A stretch of DNA of 16,512 nucleotides from Burkholderiales bacterium (GTDB lineage Bacteria; Pseudomonadota; Gammaproteobacteria; Burkholderiales; Usitatibacteraceae). The notes under the pieces are model-generated. The model was not told the origin of the DNA. It made no database searches and saw nothing but the letters and a program-made list of their open reading frames with translations. This document shows, piece after piece, positions 13,101 to 16,512 of the stretch (the first letter of the stretch is position 1; every line of letters starts with the position of its first letter). The translations under genes and the position numbers were made by a program. Location of the stretch: contig JACMOJ010000051.1 in assembly GCA_014378085.1 (NCBI GenBank), forward strand, positions 1-16,512, given 5' to 3'.

Positions 13101-15215
13101 GTGAAAGCCATCGTACCCGATCAACAGCATGCCTCCAATAATTCATCCAGTCCAAAAGCGGCCGTCGGCGTAGCGACGAGACCCCGCCCGCGTTGGCTGG
13201 TGGTGTCCGGCTTTGTGATGGCGGGCCTCGTTGCGTTCGTCGCGATGGTGGCGCTTGTTATCTTTCTACTAGGCTGGAACTGGCTGCGAGGGCCAATTTC
13301 AAAATGGGTCAGCAACGCGAGCGGGCGAACATTCGCCATTAACGGCGATCTCGATATCGCGTTGTCGATGCAACCGCGCCTGATCGCCAACGATGTCGTA
13401 TTTGGCAATGCCGATTGGAGCCGCGAACCCAACATGGCTGAAATTAAGCAGATCGAGATGAGCATCGACCTCGGTAAGCTCTTTCGCGGCACGCTTGAAG
13501 TCCCGATGCTGGGGTTATCTAAGCCGCGTGTTCTGTTGGAAACAAACCCTGCCACTACGGTCCCGCCGGGTGCGCCGCCAATGACGAATTGGACATTCCG
13601 TCCGAGCGCTTCGCCGATGACATTGCCCTACATCGGCGCGCTGCGTATCGATGAAGGTAGCGTGACGTACCGCGACCCAAGCAGCAAAACAGATTTGGTC
13701 ATGGATGTGAAAACATCGCCTATTGGGGCTGACAAATCGGAATATCAACTCGCGGTTGTCGGTAAGGGAAGTTTTAATGGTATGCCCGCCACCATCGAAG
13801 CACGTGGTGGCGCGCTGTTGAGTCTGCGTACGGCAAAAAACCCGTATCCAATACGCGCCAAGGCCGTCATCGGCGCGACCAAAGCAAGCGTGGATGGCGC
13901 GCTGCTGGATCCGCTCAGACTCGCGGGCGAGCAGCTCAACTTCACCATCGAGGGCAGCGACCTTGCGCAGCTTTACCCGCTAATCGGCGTGCCATTTCCG
14001 CCCACGCCGGCCTACCGGCTTTCCGGGTTTTTGGATCACACAGGCAAAGTGTGGAGGTTCCGTGACTTCAAGGGGATCGTTGGACAAAGCGACCTCGCGG
14101 GCGTTATCACGGTGGACCGTGCGCCGACGCCGCAAAAGCTCACTGCCACAGTGACATCGCAAAAGCTCTTAATGGCGGATCTCGGCGGCTTGATTGGCGC
14201 GGACCGCGGTGCACGAAACAGCGCGCCCGCCACCAACAAGGTATTGCCAACCGAGCCGTTTAGTCTGGAAAAGCTTAAGGCTGCCGACGTCGACGTGCGG
14301 CTGCGTGGTGAGCGAATTATCACCGCCAACCTGCCGATCGAAAAAATGAATGTGCATCTGCTCGTCAGCAATGGTGTGCTGACTCTCGCGCCGCTCGATT
14401 TCTGGGTGGCCGGTGGTCACCTAGTGGCGCAAATTAAAATGGACGGGCGGCAGCCGCGTATCGAAACCCGTGCCGATATTGTTGCGACCGGGCTTAAGCT
14501 CGGCAAGTTGTTTCCCGGCTCTACGTTGGCCGCCGCGGACACGGGTTCAATTAATGGCCGTGCGAAATTGCACGGTAACGGTAATTCAGTTTCGCAAATG
14601 ATGGCGGGGGCTAATGGCGAAGCCGCGCTGGTGATGGACGGTGGCTCAGTGGGGGAGCTTACCGTGCGGCTTGCGAATCTTGATATTGCAAACTCGCTGT
14701 TGCTGTTGGTGGGCGGCGATAGACAAATCCCGGTTCGCTGCGCGGTCGCAAATTTCAAGGCGGAGAAGGGCATTTTTATCGTTAAAGATTTGGTGCTTGA
14801 TACTTCCAAGGTCAACATCGTTGGTGAGGGCAATGTTAATTTTGTCGATGAGTCGCTGCACTTGCGATTGGCGTCGCGCGCCAAAGGCTTCAGCCTTATC
14901 ACGCTACGCGGTCCCATCGCTGTGACCGGGTCATTTCAATCGCCAAATCTCAGGCCCGAACTGGGTGGCGTGATTGCGCGCAGTGGTTTGGCGGTCGCAC
15001 TTGGTGTGGCGACCGGTGGGCTGGGCGCGCTGCTGCCGCTGCTGGATTTCGGCAAGAATCAAGATAGCAAGTGCGCGGCACTGCTCAGTCAGGCGCGATC
15101 AGATGCGGGTGTGAAAGCGAATACCGGGGCAGGCTCTACAAAACCGGTACGACCAACGACATCTACGACATCCACGCCGTCTACAAAGGCGCCCTCAAGC
15201 GCGGCGAATCGCTAG
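13101..15215 (+). CDS. AsmA-family envelope protein
   Basis: A 704-residue protein. A cytoplasmic basic N-terminus (1-31) precedes one membrane segment (about 32-59), then WVSNASGRTFAINGDLDIALSMQPRLIANDVVFGNADWS (in two pieces: GRTFAINGDLDI and NDVVFGNADWS), the family's opening. The C-terminal part (LANLDIANSLLLLVGGD, then LHLRLASRAKGFSLITLRGP and VTGSFQSPNLRPE) is also AsmA-typical. AsmA/YhdP-group proteins are inner-membrane proteins linked to outer-membrane biogenesis and lipid transport. A Thr/Ser/Pro-rich tail closes the protein. The start is GTG, the only start codon before the membrane segment, with a poor ribosome-binding site. It seems monocistronic. Confidence 0.88.
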   Translation: MKAIVPDQQHASNNSSSPKAAVGVATRPRPRWLVVSGFVMAGLVAFVAMVALVIFLLGWNWLRGPISKWVSNASGRTFAINGDLDIALSMQPRLIANDVVFGNADWSREPNMAEIKQIEMSIDLGKLFRGTLEVPMLGLSKPRVLLETNPATTVPPGAPPMTNWTFRPSASPMTLPYIGALRIDEGSVTYRDPSSKTDLVMDVKTSPIGADKSEYQLAVVGKGSFNGMPATIEARGGALLSLRTAKNPYPIRAKAVIGATKASVDGALLDPLRLAGEQLNFTIEGSDLAQLYPLIGVPFPPTPAYRLSGFLDHTGKVWRFRDFKGIVGQSDLAGVITVDRAPTPQKLTATVTSQKLLMADLGGLIGADRGARNSAPATNKVLPTEPFSLEKLKAADVDVRLRGERIITANLPIEKMNVHLLVSNGVLTLAPLDFWVAGGHLVAQIKMDGRQPRIETRADIVATGLKLGKLFPGSTLAAADTGSINGRAKLHGNGNSVSQMMAGANGEAALVMDGGSVGELTVRLANLDIANSLLLLVGGDRQIPVRCAVANFKAEKGIFIVKDLVLDTSKVNIVGEGNVNFVDESLHLRLASRAKGFSLITLRGPIAVTGSFQSPNLRPELGGVIARSGLAVALGVATGGLGALLPLLDFGKNQDSKCAALLSQARSDAGVKANTGAGSTKPVRPTTSTTSTPSTKAPSSAANR

Positions 15216-15245
15216 CCATTGCGGCTTCGCTGCCGTCAAAGAATT

Positions 15246-15265
15246 CCTTGCGCCAACTCGCAAGG
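15246..15265 (+). terminator. Hairpin terminator after the AsmA gene
   Basis: A perfect 7-bp stem (CCTTGCG, 15246-15252; CGCAAGG, 15259-15265) with a 6-base loop is followed by ttatattt. It lies 30 bases past the AsmA stop. The T tract is interrupted, so efficiency may be modest. Confidence 0.5.
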
Positions 15266-15272
15266 TTATATT

Positions 15273-15347
15273 TGACTCTCAGAGTCAGGTGGCCGTTAGG
15301 CTACCACTGGGTTGGCAAGCGACCCAGTCCTCAAACTACGTGCCACC
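15273..15347. other. Possible structured RNA or regulatory hairpin cluster
   Basis: Two more stems follow the terminator: TGACTC/GAGTCA (15273-15287, loop TCA) and ACTGGGT/ACCCAGT (15306-15312, 15322-15328, loop 9). An outer pairing GGTGGC/GCCACC (15288-15293, 15342-15347) encloses the last. The segment belongs to the 212-base gap before the lipoprotein gene and could be part of its leader or a small RNA. Folding was judged by eye only. Confidence 0.3.
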
Positions 15348-15427
15348 AGTAGTGAGACCAACCGCAAATGCGCTCAGATTTCTCCGTGGGGGAACGCCAG
15401 CCGTTACACAAGATAAGGATGTCCTGC

Positions 15428-16087
15428 ATGAAGCGATTTTCGACAGTTTCAATCTGCATGATGTTGGCGGCAGCGTCCGGTTGCAGTCAACCGCCCGCGC
15501 CCACGGTGGCGCAGGCCTATGCAGACCAATTCGGTGCTGTCGAGAGCTCGCGATTTACGCCTTGTCCAAAAGTTCAAGGGGTGTGGCAATTGGGGAATTT
15601 GTCTGCGGGGTCATTTTTGAAAGAAGATGGCAAGCTGATTCAGCACTTTCGCTGGTATGCACCACAGCTATTCGGCCTTTCGGCCGGCGTCAAGGTGTAC
15701 ATCGCGATCGACCCGAACCCAGTGGATACCGTGATCTATCTCACGGATAAAATCCAGGGTGCAGGCGGCCGAAATTCGCTCAGCTATACAACCAAGTCTG
15801 ACAAAGAAATGCCCTGTGTTGGCCGCGGGTGGCGCCAGGTTGCGGTGACTGACCATTCGTTGAATGATGCGGCCGCGCGGGTGCTTGGCTTGTTGCCAGA
15901 ACAGCCTGTGAAAATAACCCAGACAGATTATTTTGCGAAGACCGCCGCAAATGATTTGTTGCTTGCGGTCCGCATCGACTTCCAAGGCACCAATGCCGAG
16001 AAGCAAGCCGTCAATGATGGATATTGGCATTTTCTGAAAATGCCTCGACTGCACGAAAACCCGAAAGAACAAGGATTTAGAAGTTAG
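15428..16087 (+). CDS. Lipoprotein of unknown function
   Basis: A 219-residue protein with a good lipoprotein signal (MKRFSTVSICMMLAAASGC, lipobox AASGC, Cys19), so it is expected in the envelope. The mature part has no motif that I recognise. It holds two cysteines, in FTPCPKVQGVWQLG and EMPCVGRGW, that could pair, and is otherwise a mixed alpha/beta sequence. The start at 15428 is preferred over a longer frame because AAGGA (15415-15419) precedes it and the signal peptide begins there. It appears monocistronic. The 279-base region after it (16088-16366) has no gene that I can support. Confidence 0.75.
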   Translation: MKRFSTVSICMMLAAASGCSQPPAPTVAQAYADQFGAVESSRFTPCPKVQGVWQLGNLSAGSFLKEDGKLIQHFRWYAPQLFGLSAGVKVYIAIDPNPVDTVIYLTDKIQGAGGRNSLSYTTKSDKEMPCVGRGWRQVAVTDHSLNDAAARVLGLLPEQPVKITQTDYFAKTAANDLLLAVRIDFQGTNAEKQAVNDGYWHFLKMPRLHENPKEQGFRS

Positions 16088-16324
16088 AAATACAGCGCCC
16101 CGCGCGTTGCTTCGCGACCAACCAGCTGATTTCCAAACGGTAAACCCTATTATTCACGGGCATTTTCGGACAGTTGTGCTCGAAAACGACCGTGGTCATT
16201 AGCGTTTTAATTTTTCACGTGTTGGGTCGGTGCGACCACCGCGCCGCAGTCCATTCCGACGCCCCGAGATGATCGGTCTCGCGCGGCCTTCGTCTTTGTT
16301 GCGCCCGTTACCATTTCAGCGTAC

Positions 16325-16342
16325 AGCTCGCGCGAGCTTTTT
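16325..16342 (+). terminator. Terminator-like hairpin just upstream of the last gene
   Basis: The 14-bp palindrome AGCTCGCGCGAGCT (16325-16338) runs into five T residues (16338-16342). It folds as a 5-bp stem with a GCGC loop. It lies 24 bases before the ATG at 16367 and 238 bases after the lipoprotein stop, so it is either a late terminator for the lipoprotein or an attenuator-like element in the leader of the next gene. Confidence 0.35.
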
Positions 16343-16366
16343 GAGCGCCAATTTCCGGAGGACAAA

Positions 16367-16512
16367 ATGAAAGTTGTTGTTGGCTTTGGCATAAGTATGC
16401 TGCTGGTGAGCGCGTTGGCCCTCGGGCAACCGCAACCGCAACCGCAACCGCAACCGCAACCGCAACCGCAACCGCAACCGCAACCGCAACCGCAACCGCA
16501 ACCGCAACCGCA
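16367..16512 (+). CDS. Secreted Gln-Pro repeat protein, 5' part only
   Basis: The gene starts at ATG 16367 with GGAGGA (16357-16362) 4 bases upstream and runs past the window end. The first 20 residues (MKVVVGFGISMLLVSALALG) are a signal peptide, probably cut near SALA-LG. The mature protein then begins with Gln-Pro dipeptides, at least 14 in the window, encoded by the CAACCG array. The function lies in sequence not shown. Other open frames here, such as a Leu-Arg repeat on the minus strand, are shadows of the array. Confidence 0.7.
   Translation, partial: MKVVVGFGISMLLVSALALGQPQPQPQPQPQPQPQPQPQPQPQPQPQP
16427..16512 (+). repeat. Perfect CAACCG hexamer array
   Basis: Fourteen identical CAACCG units (16427-16510) plus two bases reach the window end with no interruption, so the true length is unknown. 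The array is in frame and encodes (Gln-Pro)n. Complete identity between units points to recent expansion by slippage. Confidence 0.95.

Noticed and set aside
15294..15300. GTTAGGC, with others at 2821 and GCCTAAC near 4349, as integron attC cores
   Set aside because: No partner core lies at the right distance with the imperfect palindrome between them, and no integrase is present; these are chance heptamers.
16316..16507. A minus-strand Leu-Arg repeat protein
   Set aside because: It is simply the reverse reading of the CAACCG array; the plus-strand frame has a ribosome-binding site and signal peptide.

Overview
The window reads as chromosomal DNA from a Gram-negative proteobacterium, most likely a betaproteobacterium or a close gammaproteobacterium. 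This is inferred from four lipobox lipoproteins or secreted proteins, an AsmA-type envelope protein, a YpfJ-type zinc peptidase, a moderately high GC content and strongly biased third positions. No rRNA, tRNA, CRISPR array, transposase or phage gene was recognised. The organism cannot be named from the sequence alone.

Left part (1-4139). A higBA-type toxin-antitoxin pair (63-652) is followed by an unrecognised putative lipoprotein (711-1331). Next come four minus-strand genes: a Cys-rich metal-binding protein (2822-3055), a two-CBS-domain protein (2336-2755), a LysM protein (1984-2205) and a lipoprotein (1481-1957). The last two are closely coupled. A membrane-anchored YpfJ-like zinc metallopeptidase (3273-4139) is divergent from that block.

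Middle part (4140-7984). An exported serine hydrolase of the beta-lactamase/AmpC fold (4428-5831) is followed by a promoter, an AbrB-type antitoxin overlapping a Doc/Fic toxin (6000-6616), and MsrB (6754-7233). The next 750 bases contain no intact gene. They carry a decayed second copy of the antitoxin-doc junction (about 7250-7452), then an in-frame but truncated second copy of the serine hydrolase (about 7467-7840). The truncated copy ends exactly at a perfect 32-bp palindrome (7838-7869).

Right part (7985-16512). A tight five-gene operon encodes a type III polyketide synthase, a class I SAM methyltransferase, an FAD-dependent oxidoreductase, a stand-alone acyl carrier protein and a FabF-type ketosynthase (7985-12795). 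Start and stop codons overlap at two of its junctions (ATGA, TTGA). The gene set suggests an acyl chain made or carried on the dedicated ACP by the ketosynthase, cyclised by the type III enzyme to an alkylresorcinol- or pyrone-like ring, then methylated and oxidised, plausibly to a lipid quinone. The logic resembles the Streptomyces srsABC phenolic-lipid operon, with its own ACP and ketosynthase added. The product is unknown. Two of these enzymes carry in-frame 12-bp tandem repeats encoding tetrapeptide tracts. After the operon come an AsmA-family protein (13101-15215), a cluster of hairpins, a lipoprotein (15428-16087), and the start of a secreted protein whose mature part opens with a perfect CAACCG hexamer array (Gln-Pro repeats) running off the window end.

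Most worth a second look are the polyketide operon, the palindrome in front of it, the scrambled duplicate of the hydrolase/toxin-antitoxin block, and the recurrent in-frame microsatellites.
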